NCBI GenBank assembly: GCA_963676075.2
Contig: CAXXNZ010000025.1
Span: 124,001-188,000, forward strand
Direction: 5' to 3'
Length of the DNA stretch: 64,000 nucleotides
Source: JAHJQZ01 sp963676075
Lineage (GTDB): Bacteria > Pseudomonadota > Alphaproteobacteria > Rhizobiales > Devosiaceae
A model generated the notes under the pieces. The model worked only from the letters and a program-made list of their open reading frames with translations. It had not been told where the DNA came from and did no database searches. Position numbers and translations under genes: made by a program. Positions 25,947 through 34,892 of the stretch are shown here, piece after piece. Position 1 is the first letter of the stretch, and the number at the start of each line of letters is the position of its first letter.

Positions 25947-27284
25947 ATGAAGATCACCGTGCATTACGGTTCCCTATCTGAACTTCTTTCTGCAATTCAG
26001 GCCGCCTGGAACGACGGCGATTTGAAAGCCCATTCTGAGGCGAGTGGATTTGCACTCGCTCAATTGGCAATGTTTCCAGATAATTTCCTGAATAGCTCTC
26101 TGCCGGAGATGTTCACATACGTCACTGAAAATGGATCCTTAGGAATAGAGGGAGTGCTGCTTTCGACTCTGTCCGCGACCTTGGCGTTGGACAGCACGGC
26201 CTACTCTCAGGCAATGGGCGCATTTTCAGGACCACTTTCGAACAGCCACACAGGAAAGAGCGGGTTCGGACTGTATTTCGCGGATGTGGGTGGTCGGCTC
26301 GTTGAGTCTGGTGCAGCATTTGGCCCCGCCGTCACCTCCCCTCAAAAGTTAGGCAAACTCCGATTCTCGTTCGGCCCCGATGAGAGCAAATCGGGGATCC
26401 TCGGCCAAGCCCTCGGTGGCGCAATGCCAGGGGACATCTCCGGGTTCGCGGGGCTCATGCAAACGAGCACAAACAACGCCAACTCGAAGCTGCCGCCGAC
26501 GAAGCACGATCAGCTTATGAGCACGGGTTCGGAGGGCTGTGTTCGATCAGCAGAACGCTGGGGTTATGTGGGTGGCTTCATCGCAGGAGGAGTAGTTGGC
26601 TATGCAATCGGAACGGGCTCAACAATCATTGGCGGCCCCGCAGGCGCCGCTGGTGGGGCGGGACTTGTGGGAGAGTTTGGCGAAAACCTCGTTGGAGCGA
26701 TTGCGGACACTTGGTTTTGCGGCACCGAAACCGAAAACGAGACACCTGAGACACCAAAAGAGCCCGAAACGGGCGGCGGCGAGAAAGAGCCAGAAAAGCC
26801 CACAAATAACGGCGAGAGCGGAGGGAATAGTGACGAAGGCGGGGGGCAAGGCGAGAACGATGGTGAAACGCCGAAGCCTAAGTCAGATTCGGAATCCACG
26901 GGTGTTAAGGGGTCTGGCTCAGCCACAGTAGGTATGCCCCACCCTGATGGTTCTGGCGACGGCTCCGTTCCCGGACAAGGCGGTCCAAATCCCTATGCGA
27001 CAATGATAATGCCAGGGGCGCCCAATGCCGTAACACTCGACGCCAAGGGGCTCCGGGCCATAGGCGGCATAGGCTCTGTGGCATATTTGCTGTCACTTGC
27101 ACTTGCACGAGATCTCGCACGCCTGAATGCCGAGGGTCCAAATGTGGATATCCCGGATTTACCCGGCCCTGAGTTCTTGAAGGGCATGCCTTTGGGCAAA
27201 GAATTTATTCCGCATATAGATGCGATCCCTCCGGTTAGCGTCAGCAACGGGGTATTTGTCGTCGATTTCGATCCGAAATTCTGA
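25947..27284 (+). CDS. Unknown protein with glycine-zipper segment, prophage cargo
   Basis: 445 residues; not recognised. Residues 1-200 are mixed helical and soluble with no signal peptide. Residues 205-252 are hydrophobic and Gly/Ala-rich (WGYVGGFIAGGVVGYAIGTG, then IIGGPAGAAGGAGL), a glycine-zipper hairpin that could insert into a membrane. Residues 260-345 are low complexity and rich in Glu, Pro, Asn, Gly and Thr. Residues 350-445 form a compact C-terminal domain (AVTLDAKGLRAIGGIGSVAYLLSLALARDL, then DIPDLPGPEFLKGMPLGKEFIPHID). Pore-forming toxins and secreted effectors share this modular layout, which is only an analogy. It precedes a second unknown gene by 8 bases and lies between integrase and attR. 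Confidence 0.75.
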   Translation: MKITVHYGSLSELLSAIQAAWNDGDLKAHSEASGFALAQLAMFPDNFLNSSLPEMFTYVTENGSLGIEGVLLSTLSATLALDSTAYSQAMGAFSGPLSNSHTGKSGFGLYFADVGGRLVESGAAFGPAVTSPQKLGKLRFSFGPDESKSGILGQALGGAMPGDISGFAGLMQTSTNNANSKLPPTKHDQLMSTGSEGCVRSAERWGYVGGFIAGGVVGYAIGTGSTIIGGPAGAAGGAGLVGEFGENLVGAIADTWFCGTETENETPETPKEPETGGGEKEPEKPTNNGESGGNSDEGGGQGENDGETPKPKSDSESTGVKGSGSATVGMPHPDGSGDGSVPGQGGPNPYATMIMPGAPNAVTLDAKGLRAIGGIGSVAYLLSLALARDLARLNAEGPNVDIPDLPGPEFLKGMPLGKEFIPHIDAIPPVSVSNGVFVVDFDPKF

Positions 27285-27292
27285 GCTCTGAC

Positions 27293-28813
27293 ATGCCCAA
27301 AAGCGTAGAAGAACTACTGAAGGCGTGGAAAAGCGGATCCATCGACGACCTGAAAATGCTGGAAGAGCGTTCGCGGCAACCAATCGTCTACGGAGTCGGC
27401 GCAGCCGGCATTCGAATTGGAGAGGACATCGACGACCATCCGTTGCCAATGTCAGTCAGTTTCGACTCGTCTTGGAGCCAGGAGATTTCTTCAAAGGAGC
27501 CTGTGCACATAGGCCCCGTTTCAGTTCTATCAAAGCCTCGAATTGTGGCCGATCGGTGTGGAGTGACATTCACTTGCACACCTTCCGGTAGGGTGAAGAG
27601 CGCAACCGTGGGACTGCAGTATCTCGGAGACCTCGACTATGGCACCGGCTTGCTGAACGTTGAAACCCTCATCTCACCTGAAGTTTTTGAAGGAATTTAC
27701 CGTGGCCTGGTGCCCAGTTGGCTACAGGTAAAGGAGCCTTGGGGTCGACACCTTCACCTGAGCCTCGACACTCATAACTTTGCACAAGACGTCGAAGTGT
27801 ACGCGATGCCCGGCCTCGTCGTTCATGCGTCTGCCGATCGACGCAAGGTCTTCCGCATCACGACAGTCAGTGCCAACGAGTTTATGAGCGGTGAAACCGA
27901 TGGTCGGGTCGACATTCCCTTTTCGCCCGCAGGTGCCGCCGTGTTGATGAACACGCTTGCCCAGGCCTTCGCCGACGGCAACGCTTGTTATGCCCCGCAT
28001 CGAAGCGTTTTTGTTCCTGGAGGAGGATTTGCCCACGGCAGGCTTCTAACGTTCAGCGCCCCCCAGCCACCAGCCAGCTTGGTAGGCATTTGGAAGGCCA
28101 CCATCGTCAGCCGGGCCGAGAGCATGGCCTATTTTGCCGAAGGCGTTAGCCTTCATGGTGCCCGTCTGCAGCAATACCGCAAGGCTCTGTTTGAGCACGT
28201 GGAACCAAATCAGAAGTCGTTGCTTGGGTACTCGCTGGGCGAGTCATTCATGATGAACTGGCATGCCATGGATGCCTTGATGGTCGGCATGGATACTATG
28301 CCCGGCTATACCAACAACAGTCGAGTGGAAATCGGAGGCATCGAAGAGCACTCCTCCATTCACTACATGGGAAGCTGGGGAGCGCGTCGATTCCGAATTC
28401 CGAGCCTTGACCTGGCCTTTTATACAGATATGCCGGCTTTCGAGAGCATGTTCGACATCCCAACGTCGGAAGACATGGAGGCCTTGTTAAGCTCAGAGTA
28501 CAAGGGCGAAACTCATACAGGCAGGCTGATCGGCATCGCATGCGGAAATCAGCTGGGAACGGCAAACATTCATGTTGGATCGAAGATTCATCGGCTAGGA
28601 CCGGGTTCGCTAATCCCGGAGGATGTGGCTGAGCTCCCCGGCGCCTTCAAGTTTGTTTGCGACGAAGGCGATCGGACGATCGGTGACACTCGGTTCCCCA
28701 AGACTGTAGACGAAGTTCTTGTTCTACCCGACCTGGGGCTAATGTTCGAACTCCTTGAGAACACGGTTTCGCGGATCGGAATTGCCGATTCTCAATGGCG
28801 GTCAAAGGTGTAG
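27293..28813 (+). CDS. Unknown protein, partner of 25947-27284, prophage cargo
   Basis: 506 residues; not recognised. No signal peptide or membrane segment. It begins with a short helix (MPKSVEELLKAWKSGSIDDLKMLEERS) and a beta-rich part to about residue 270 (VGLQYLGDLDYGTGLLNVET, FRITTVSANEF). A second region (ESFMMNWHAMDALMVGMDTMPGYTNN, then GIEEHSSIHYMGSWGARRFRIPSLD) is rich in Met, His and aromatic residues. The C-terminal 100 residues hold a Gly/Ile-rich patch (LIGIACGNQLGTANIHVG). The start lies 8 bases after the upstream stop, so both are likely co-transcribed. It may be an effector, immunity or structural partner of the first protein, but nothing in the sequence decides this. Confidence 0.75.
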   Translation: MPKSVEELLKAWKSGSIDDLKMLEERSRQPIVYGVGAAGIRIGEDIDDHPLPMSVSFDSSWSQEISSKEPVHIGPVSVLSKPRIVADRCGVTFTCTPSGRVKSATVGLQYLGDLDYGTGLLNVETLISPEVFEGIYRGLVPSWLQVKEPWGRHLHLSLDTHNFAQDVEVYAMPGLVVHASADRRKVFRITTVSANEFMSGETDGRVDIPFSPAGAAVLMNTLAQAFADGNACYAPHRSVFVPGGGFAHGRLLTFSAPQPPASLVGIWKATIVSRAESMAYFAEGVSLHGARLQQYRKALFEHVEPNQKSLLGYSLGESFMMNWHAMDALMVGMDTMPGYTNNSRVEIGGIEEHSSIHYMGSWGARRFRIPSLDLAFYTDMPAFESMFDIPTSEDMEALLSSEYKGETHTGRLIGIACGNQLGTANIHVGSKIHRLGPGSLIPEDVAELPGAFKFVCDEGDRTIGDTRFPKTVDEVLVLPDLGLMFELLENTVSRIGIADSQWRSKV

Positions 28814-28883
28814 GCTCGTGCAAACACGTGTGTAAAATGCGTGTTGAGCGCGTTTATTGCAGCATTTTCAATGTCGTTCCCGC

Positions 28884-28931
28884 CCCTTGGTAAGGGAGAG
28901 GCCGTCAGTTCAATCCTGACCAGCAGCACCA
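28884..28931 (+). tRNA. 3' half of tRNA-Thr(GGT), prophage attR site
   Basis: Contains TTGGTAA (28887-28893), the anticodon loop with GGT, then GGGAG, a T arm GTCAG-TTCAATC-CTGAC (28904-28920), the 3' acceptor strand CAGCAGC (28921-28927), A and CCA (28929-28931). The 5' half (acceptor, D arm) is missing: the sequence before 28884 does not pair and is phage-derived. This is the usual result of integration into a tRNA gene, with the intact gene restored at the other junction outside the window. Chromosomal genes resume at 28995. Confidence 0.85.
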
Positions 28932-28994
28932 TTTTCCAGCGGACGCCCCTGCCAGGCAGTTGAGGTTTTCAGTCCGCCGGGTCAGGCTCTCGCC

Positions 28995-30134
28995 ATGACC
29001 GCCACACGATTCTCGCGCCTGTTCATGCTGGCCGCCGCCATCTTGTCGGCGATTCTCGTCGTTGTGGCTCTGGTCATCGTTTTTTCGGCCAAAGAACGGA
29101 TGCTGACCGTAGCGCAACCGCTCGGCGGCGATTTCATCAATCTGTATGCCGCGGCGCAGATGCTGGTTCAGGGACATCTTGATGGCATCTACCTGCCCGA
29201 CGTCGTCATGGCCTTCGAGCGCACCATCATCGACGCTTATCTGGGGCTGCGACTGTGGGCCTATCCACCGCATGCGTTCTTTTTCATCTGGCCCTTTGGT
29301 CTCATGCCGTTCGAATGGGCCTTCGCCTCATGGTCTGTGCTGAGTGTTTCCGTGCTGACGCTGGCGGCACGGCGCTACGGGTTCTCCTGGTCCGAGAGCC
29401 TGCTGCTGACGTTCTCCCCCGCCGCGATTGTCTGCCTGCTGCTCGGTCAGACGGGCCTGCTGGTCACCGCCTTCGTGCTCAGTGCCTATAGCGCCCGGAG
29501 CGCGCGCGACGGGTTGGCCATCGCCGGCACTGCCATCCTGACCGTCAAGCCGCAGGCCGGATTCATCATCCCAGTGCTTTGGCTGCTGCGTCGGCAGTAC
29601 CGGTTGGTTGTGCTCACCTCAATTGCCATCCTCGCTTTGATCGGAGCCAGCATCGCTGTGTTCGGCATCGATGCCTGGCGGTCCTATCTCCTCGACACGG
29701 TTTCGGTCATCACGACGCTCGAAAAACAGGGCTCCGGCCCGTTCATGCTGATGATGCCGAGCCTGTTTATGGCGGCGCGCCTCGTCGGCATCGACGGAGG
29801 TCTTGCCTTCGTCATCCACCTGGTCTTCGCCGTGCCGGTCGCCCTGTGGCTGCTGCTGCGTTTGTCGAAATGCACGTCACAATCCCGGCAGAACCTGCTT
29901 GCCCTTGTCGGGGTAACGCTGATCACGCCCTATTTGCACATCTACGACCTACCGCTGCTGTCAGCCGCCGTTCTGATCGCATTGCGCGAGCCCTCGCTGC
30001 CCGGGGCGAAGGGGGGCGTGCGCCAACTGCTTTTGGTCTTGGCGTGGTTCCTGCCACTGATGCTGATGCCGCTCAACGCCGCCCATGTCCCGCTGGCGCC
30101 ACTGCTGCTAATGGCGCTGTTCATCGTGGTGTGA
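28995..30134 (+). CDS. Multi-spanning membrane protein, GT87/DUF2029-like glycosyltransferase
   Basis: 379 residues with about nine membrane segments. The acidic loop after the first segment (PLGGDFINLYAAAQMLVQGHLDGIY) fits the polyprenyl-phosphate-mannose-dependent GT87 family, where an Asp lies near such a position. YPPHAFFFIWPFGLMPF follows, and VKPQAGFIIPVLWLL in the middle is another family feature. It would add a sugar to lipid- or polysaccharide acceptors from the periplasmic side; the actual substrate is unknown. First chromosomal gene after attR, 63 bases away, ending before a bidirectional terminator. Confidence 0.75.
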   Translation: MTATRFSRLFMLAAAILSAILVVVALVIVFSAKERMLTVAQPLGGDFINLYAAAQMLVQGHLDGIYLPDVVMAFERTIIDAYLGLRLWAYPPHAFFFIWPFGLMPFEWAFASWSVLSVSVLTLAARRYGFSWSESLLLTFSPAAIVCLLLGQTGLLVTAFVLSAYSARSARDGLAIAGTAILTVKPQAGFIIPVLWLLRRQYRLVVLTSIAILALIGASIAVFGIDAWRSYLLDTVSVITTLEKQGSGPFMLMMPSLFMAARLVGIDGGLAFVIHLVFAVPVALWLLLRLSKCTSQSRQNLLALVGVTLITPYLHIYDLPLLSAAVLIALREPSLPGAKGGVRQLLLVLAWFLPLMLMPLNAAHVPLAPLLLMALFIVV

Positions 30135-30140
30135 AACGAA

Positions 30141-30165
30141 AAAGGCCGGCGTGAAGCCGGCCTTT
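30141..30165. terminator. Bidirectional terminator between convergent genes
   Basis: AAAGGCCGGC (30141-30150), loop GTGAA, GCCGGCCTTT (30156-30165). T-rich on both sides; serves the GT87-like gene (plus) and the OmpA-type lipoprotein gene (minus). Confidence 0.85.
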
Positions 30166-30188
30166 CCGTATTCGAAACCTGCGTATCC

Positions 30189-30857
30189 CTATCTCGCGAC
30201 GATCGGCGAGATGTAGATTTCGACGCGGCGGTTGAGTGCCTTGCCAGCTTCGGTGGCGTTCGAGGCGATCGGCTGGCTCTCGCCATAGCCGATGACGTTG
30301 AAGCGCCGGGTATCGACACCCTGCTGGCCAAGGAAGCTTGCCACGGACTGGGCGCGCTGCTGCGACAGCGTGTTGTTGTAGGACTCTGAGCCATCCGAGT
30401 CAGTATGGCCGGCGATGTCGACCACGGTCTTGTTGTACTTCTGCAGGACCAGAGCCACCGAGACCAAAGTCTGCTGGAAGGCAGGGTTGATCGTCGATTG
30501 CGCCACCCCGAAGGTGATGTTGGACGGCATGTTGAGGATGATCTGCGCACCGTTGCGCGTCACCGACACGCCGGTCGAAGCAAGTTGGGCCCTCAACTCG
30601 GCTTCCTGCTGATCCATGTAATTGCCGACGAGTCCGCCGCCAATACCGCCGACACCGGCGCCAATCAGCGCCGTCACGCGCGGATCCGAGCCGGTGGCCG
30701 CGCCAAGAATGGCCCCGCCAATCGCACCGCCCACAGCACCAATCGTGGCGCCACCGGCCGTATTCGAAATCTTCTGCTGTCCAGTGTAAGGATCGGTGGT
30801 TGTGCACGCCGTCAAGGTCAGTGCCGCCACAATGCCCAATGCCGCTTTGGTCTTCAT
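30189..30857 (-). CDS. OmpA-family lipoprotein with glycine zipper
   Basis: 222 residues from the ATG at 30857 (MKTKAALGIVAALTLTAC). A lipoprotein signal ends in LTAC with Cys18, so it is probably anchored in the outer membrane. A glycine-zipper stretch (TIGAVGGAIGGAILGAATGS, then GAGVGGIGGGLVGNYMDQQEAEL) follows, and residues 105-220 are an OmpA peptidoglycan-binding domain (VVDIAGHTDSDGSESYNNTLSQQRAQSVASFL, NRRVEIYI). The family links the outer membrane to the cell wall, as in YiaD-type proteins. Convergent with the GT87-like gene. Confidence 0.9.
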   Translation of the reverse strand: MKTKAALGIVAALTLTACTTTDPYTGQQKISNTAGGATIGAVGGAIGGAILGAATGSDPRVTALIGAGVGGIGGGLVGNYMDQQEAELRAQLASTGVSVTRNGAQIILNMPSNITFGVAQSTINPAFQQTLVSVALVLQKYNKTVVDIAGHTDSDGSESYNNTLSQQRAQSVASFLGQQGVDTRRFNVIGYGESQPIASNATEAGKALNRRVEIYISPIVAR

Positions 30858-31034
30858 CCCCGAAGTCTCCCGTTTTGGTGATACCGCTTTGCCGAGCAAT
30901 TGCGGCCAATTTGTTGCAGTTATTCCGCTGCCCACCGCAAAGCTAGCATGGCCAGCCCAAAAGAGTCACCTGGATGGGTCATGATACGGCCGCGCGGAGC
31001 CCTGACAGTCATACCGGCGCCGTAAACCTTGGGC

Positions 31035-31808
31035 TTACGTATGCGCCCAGCCCGCATCGATGAGAAAATTCTGCGCCGTGATCATCCGGCTGTCGTCAGC
31101 TGTCAGGAAGAGCACCAGCGCAGCAACGTCTTCGGGCGATATGTGGCCCTTGATCAGTTGCAGGGACTGCATGTGCGCATCCATTTCCGGCGTGATCACC
31201 TCGGTGCGCTGACGTTCTGTCATGATCGCGCCCGGCGCGATTGTGTTGACGCGGATATTGTGCGGCCCGAGCTCAGTGGCCATCGAACGCGTCAACCCGT
31301 GCATGGCGGCTTTGGCACTGCCATAGGCCGGAATATTGGGCGTGTTGATCATCCAGGCGATCGACCCGAAATTGACGATGGCCCCGCCTCCGGCCGCGAT
31401 CATGCCCGGCGCAACGGCCTGGATGGCAAAAAAGGCCTGCTTGAGATTGACCGCCATGCGCTCATCCCATTGCTCCGGGGTGATGGTGCGCCAATCCTGG
31501 CGACCGTCATAGGCGGCATTGTTGATCAGCACCCGCGCATCGCCGTGCGCCTCGGCGAACCCCGAGATTGCCGACTGGTAGCCGGTAACATCGGTAATGT
31601 CGCACAGGGTAAAACGCACCTGCGCGCCCTGATCGGCCAGCTCCGTTTCGAGCCTTTGGCCCGCAGCTTCGGCAATGTCGACGAACCCGACCCTGGCGCC
31701 CTGCGCCGCGAAGCGCCGCACCATCGCCTCGCCAATGCCGGAAGCACCCCCGGAGATGACGACCGCAGCGTTCTCAAGGCTTGGATAGATGGCGGGTCTA
31801 TCGGTCAT
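31035..31808 (-). CDS. SDR-family oxidoreductase
   Basis: 257 residues from ATG 31808 (MTDRPAIYPSLENAAVVISG); the extended frame to 31871 overlaps mscS and is rejected. Rossmann motif SGGASGIGEAM (20-30), NNAA, catalytic Ser in NFGSIAW, Tyr-x-x-x-Lys in AYGSAKAAMHG, and an acidic residue at the end of beta 2 (VDIAEAAG) favouring NAD. C-terminal IDAGWAHT. NAD(P)-dependent oxidation of a sugar, alcohol or hydroxy acid is expected; the substrate cannot be read. It follows the mechanosensitive channel gene on the same strand in the order channel-SDR. Confidence 0.88.
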   Translation of the reverse strand: MTDRPAIYPSLENAAVVISGGASGIGEAMVRRFAAQGARVGFVDIAEAAGQRLETELADQGAQVRFTLCDITDVTGYQSAISGFAEAHGDARVLINNAAYDGRQDWRTITPEQWDERMAVNLKQAFFAIQAVAPGMIAAGGGAIVNFGSIAWMINTPNIPAYGSAKAAMHGLTRSMATELGPHNIRVNTIAPGAIMTERQRTEVITPEMDAHMQSLQLIKGHISPEDVAALVLFLTADDSRMITAQNFLIDAGWAHT

Positions 31809-31830
31809 GACTGGCTCCGTTGCACATCGA

Positions 31831-33183
31831 TCAGGGAATTGGCGGTGCCGGCTTGTCGCTCGGAATGGCATTTCTGAAAATCAGTTCGCGATGCGGGAAC
31901 GGAATGGAGATGCCTTCGGCCTTGAAGGCGTCCCACAGTGCCAGCATCACCTCACCGCGCGCATTGGTCACGCCGTTTTCGGGATCCTTGATGTAGAAGC
32001 GCAGGACAAAATCGATCGAGGACTCACCGAAATCGGTGAGATGACAGTAATTGGAGTAGCGCGGATGGTTGCTGATGACACGCGGGTGGCTGCTGGCAGC
32101 ATTTACGGCAATCTCACGCACCTTGTGCGGGTCGCTGTCGTAGGAGACGCCGAACGTGATCTCGATGCGGATGAAACTGTCGCCGAACGACCAGTTCTCC
32201 ACCGGTTGGGTGATCAGGTCCTCGTTCGGAATCAGCACCTCGCGCCCGTCATACATGAAGACTGAAACGTAACGGGCGTTCAGCGAGGATATCCAGCCGA
32301 ACGTGTCGCCCACGGTGATGATATCTCCGGGTTTGATCGACTTGTCGGTCAAAAGAATGATGCCGGAAACGAAATTGGACACGACTTTCTGCAGGCCGAA
32401 ACCAAGTCCGACGCCGATGGCGCCGGAGACGAAGGTCAGGGCGGTGAAGTCGATGCCGATGGCGTAAAGCCCGATCAACAGCGCCAGTGTGACGAGCAGG
32501 AACCGCGCGACGGTCCCGATGAGCACCCGCTGGGCCGGCGAAATGTCCTCGACCCCGACGAGCTGTTTTTCGAGCAACTCGCTGGCCTTGCCTGCCGCCC
32601 ACAACAGCACCCAGAGCACCACCACGCCCTGCACGACCAGCAGCAGCGAAATCCTGAGGCCACCGATCTGCAGCGCCAGCTGGTTCATCAGGTCCATGGC
32701 TTCCGGCAGGATGCCGAGTAACCCGAGCGTCACCAGAACCCAGCCGCCGACTTCAACGAGCCTGGCGAGCGAGCGGTTTCGGATGACCCGCGACGCGATG
32801 GTGATGGCAATCAACGACGTGATCAGCGAAGCGAACAGCGTCAGGAAATAGGAGCGGGAATTCCAGGTTGCTGCGCGCATGGCGGCGACACCGAGCCACG
32901 AGAACAGGGCAAAATAGATACCTTGCTGTCGGGTCAGCACCACACCGGCAATGCGCAACAGCGTCGGGCGTAGGCGGAAATGGGCCACCAACGCTTCCAG
33001 ATGCCCGGCGATCAGCCGGTTGGCGATGAAGGCAAGCGAAAAGGCCAGCGCGATGATGCCGATCTGCACCACCGACCAGTTGAGGCTTTGCCCTGTGAGG
33101 CCGAGCCCGAAGAACCGCAAAAATGAATCAAGCAGCTTCGGCCATTGCTGCAGCAAGAGACCGAGTTCGTTCAGCCCGTCCAC
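31831..33183 (-). CDS. MscS-family mechanosensitive ion channel
   Basis: 450 residues from a GTG start. About five membrane helices in the first 270 residues, then the pore-lining helix (FVSGAIGVGLGFGLQKVVSNFVSGIILLTDKSIKPGDIITVGD) characteristic of MscS, and the cytosolic beta and alpha-beta domains (SSLNARYVSVFMYDGREVLIPNEDLITQPVENWS; FVLRFYIKDPENGVTNARGEVMLALWDAFKAEGISIPFPHRELIF). The extra N-terminal helices place it with larger MscS homologues such as MscM/YbdG types. It releases solutes at low external osmolarity. Confidence 0.92.
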   Translation of the reverse strand: MDGLNELGLLLQQWPKLLDSFLRFFGLGLTGQSLNWSVVQIGIIALAFSLAFIANRLIAGHLEALVAHFRLRPTLLRIAGVVLTRQQGIYFALFSWLGVAAMRAATWNSRSYFLTLFASLITSLIAITIASRVIRNRSLARLVEVGGWVLVTLGLLGILPEAMDLMNQLALQIGGLRISLLLVVQGVVVLWVLLWAAGKASELLEKQLVGVEDISPAQRVLIGTVARFLLVTLALLIGLYAIGIDFTALTFVSGAIGVGLGFGLQKVVSNFVSGIILLTDKSIKPGDIITVGDTFGWISSLNARYVSVFMYDGREVLIPNEDLITQPVENWSFGDSFIRIEITFGVSYDSDPHKVREIAVNAASSHPRVISNHPRYSNYCHLTDFGESSIDFVLRFYIKDPENGVTNARGEVMLALWDAFKAEGISIPFPHRELIFRNAIPSDKPAPPIP

Positions 33184-33309
33184 ACTGCCTCCCCGCGCCT
33201 ATCCGAACGATCTGGTTGGAAACCGTCGATCCGGATCTGCGAATTCAATAACGCGCGAATCAGGGATCCGCGTCTGCAGGATCGAACCTGCACACTTGCC
33301 CGTGCTCAT

Positions 33310-34629
33310 TCAATCATCGTCCGCGATGGCTTTTTCCCGCGGCGGGATAACCATCGCCTCGACCCGTTCCAGCAGCTCGGTGATCTTGTCGACATTAGCG
33401 ATGTGACGCTGTTCGGCGCTGAAGTTGAAGGTCACGTATTCGCGGCCCGGACAGAAGGTGCAGATATTGGTCGCCGGATGCCAGGCGCCGCAAAAGACCG
33501 GTTCGATCATACCGCTGGTCATCGGGCCGTGGGTACGGTGCGGCGGCACCAGGGTCAGAACGATGTCGACGGAATTGTTGAAGCGCCAGAAACGCCGGCC
33601 CGGCAGGAAGGGAAGCACCTTGTTGAGGGAACGCATCGTCCTGAACATCGCCGAGATCATGGTCTGGAATCTGGAGATGTCCTTTTTCTCGACCTTGTCG
33701 ACCGTGTCGTCGATCTCTCGGACGAAGGTGACGAAATCATCGGAGACCGTGAACCTGGCATCGAGCGCCCTGACCCGGAAGAAATCGTCATCGAGATCGT
33801 GGCGCAAGGTATCGAGCATGGTGTAGGCGGCGGCGATCGCCTTCTTGCTCATGTGCTTGTCCGGTCCGTCGCCGTTGAGAGCGTGCGTCACCAGAGCGAA
33901 ATAGAGCGAACGTTGACGTACGCCGAGCTGGTTGGCGAGCCTGCGCAGACGGTGCCGCTTGAGTGCGAGCGTCTTGAAGCCCCAGGGCCTCTCGGGTGGC
34001 GCCAGGATGTTGGCGAGCACGATGGAAATGAAGGTCATCGACCATCCGCGCAGTTCCCCAACGAGCTTGCTGGCAAGCGGCAGCTTGTTGGACTTGTCCG
34101 ACATCACGCCGTGTGCGGCCGATTGCGAGCGCGTCAGCAGCGCCGAATCCGAACCTTCGAGCACGGCATGGCTGGAGCGCACGAGGATGACCGAGGCGCG
34201 ACCCTCCGCGTCGGGACCGTTTCTGAGCACGGCCACGCTGACGCGGAAGAGCGGCAGGTCCTTGCGCTCGAAAATGTCCTGGGACTTTGTCAGCCAGCAA
34301 TCAGGATAGCCGTCGAAACTGTCGACGGTTTCAATGCTGGTGACGGCGTCGAGCAGATGTTGCGGAAACGGCTGACCCGGCTGGGCGCCAAAAAAACCGT
34401 GCGTGAGCTGCGGCGCAAGAATGACCATCTCGGCCACAAGGTTCTGCAGCGACTGCCTGTTGAAACTGATCTCGGAAAAGGCAGTAAAAAAAACCGTATC
34501 CCGGCCTTCGTAAAGGAACCATTGGAAATCGGTAAACAGCGCGTGCGGATCGTCTTTGACCGCCAGCGCGACGTGTTCCCAGGCGTCGTCTTGTGGCGCG
34601 GCGTAACTTGCTCCGGAAAAATTCTTCAC
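33310..34629 (-). CDS. Hypothetical protein, possible acyltransferase/condensation-like
   Basis: 439 residues from a GTG at 34629 (VKNFSGASYAAPQDD), selected because a GGAGGGGG ribosome site stands nine bases upstream. The fold resembles WS/DGAT or condensation proteins in outline. An N-terminal half with LFRVSVAVLR and a degenerate H-A-V-L-E-G-S-D in place of the active-site HHxxxDG is followed by SFxxFVREIDDTVDKVEKK and a C-terminal beta-rich part (HGPMTSGMIEPVFCGAWHPATNICTF). If so, the catalytic His motif is changed and activity is uncertain. No signal peptide. Lone gene before hemA, on the opposite strand. Confidence 0.45.
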   Translation of the reverse strand: MKNFSGASYAAPQDDAWEHVALAVKDDPHALFTDFQWFLYEGRDTVFFTAFSEISFNRQSLQNLVAEMVILAPQLTHGFFGAQPGQPFPQHLLDAVTSIETVDSFDGYPDCWLTKSQDIFERKDLPLFRVSVAVLRNGPDAEGRASVILVRSSHAVLEGSDSALLTRSQSAAHGVMSDKSNKLPLASKLVGELRGWSMTFISIVLANILAPPERPWGFKTLALKRHRLRRLANQLGVRQRSLYFALVTHALNGDGPDKHMSKKAIAAAYTMLDTLRHDLDDDFFRVRALDARFTVSDDFVTFVREIDDTVDKVEKKDISRFQTMISAMFRTMRSLNKVLPFLPGRRFWRFNNSVDIVLTLVPPHRTHGPMTSGMIEPVFCGAWHPATNICTFCPGREYVTFNFSAEQRHIANVDKITELLERVEAMVIPPREKAIADDD

Positions 34630-34892
34630 CTTGCGTCCCCCTCCAGTACCCCTAAAAGTCAGCTTATGGTTGTCAAACTGTGAGTGCAAGATAAGCCAAA
34701 CCGCATGGTGTATGGCGAAACCGCCGGTTACGCTGGAGGAACCCCGGTCTTTTCAAACGGCTCCAAAAAGCTCATATGGGGGGCCCGGATCGTCTGGAGG
34801 GATGCCGGGTTTTGTTGGCAATGAGTTTTGCCAGATGATTTTGTCCCGGGGATCGGTGACATTCCCGGGTGCTCAATACGGAGAAAATGACC

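Larger units (their letters stand above)
1..28931. mobile_element. Lambda-like prophage, right part (left end outside window)
   Basis: A contiguous set of phage genes runs from a capsid gene at the left edge to a tyrosine integrase at 24714-25703, and ends in a partial tRNA-Thr gene at 28884-28931. Head genes follow the lambda order (Nu1, A, B, W-like, C, Nu3-like, D, E). The early operon, repressor, operators and integrase complete a temperate phage layout. Tail, lysis and attL regions are not visible and should lie to the left. Most phage genes overlap by ATGA or TGATG, typical of tight operons. Inserted cargo is at 12.8-14.1, 19.3-22.9 and 25.9-28.8 kb. Whether it can still be induced cannot be judged, because several head genes carry apparent frameshifts. 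Confidence 0.93.

Noticed and set aside
33184..33309. Possible tRNA-like segment
   Set aside because: A GCAGGATCGAACCTGC hairpin resembles a T arm in reverse, but no acceptor or anticodon arm can be built.
33145..34683. 512-codon plus-strand frame
   Set aside because: Antisense to the hypothetical gene at 33310-34629, which has a good ribosome site and protein-like composition.
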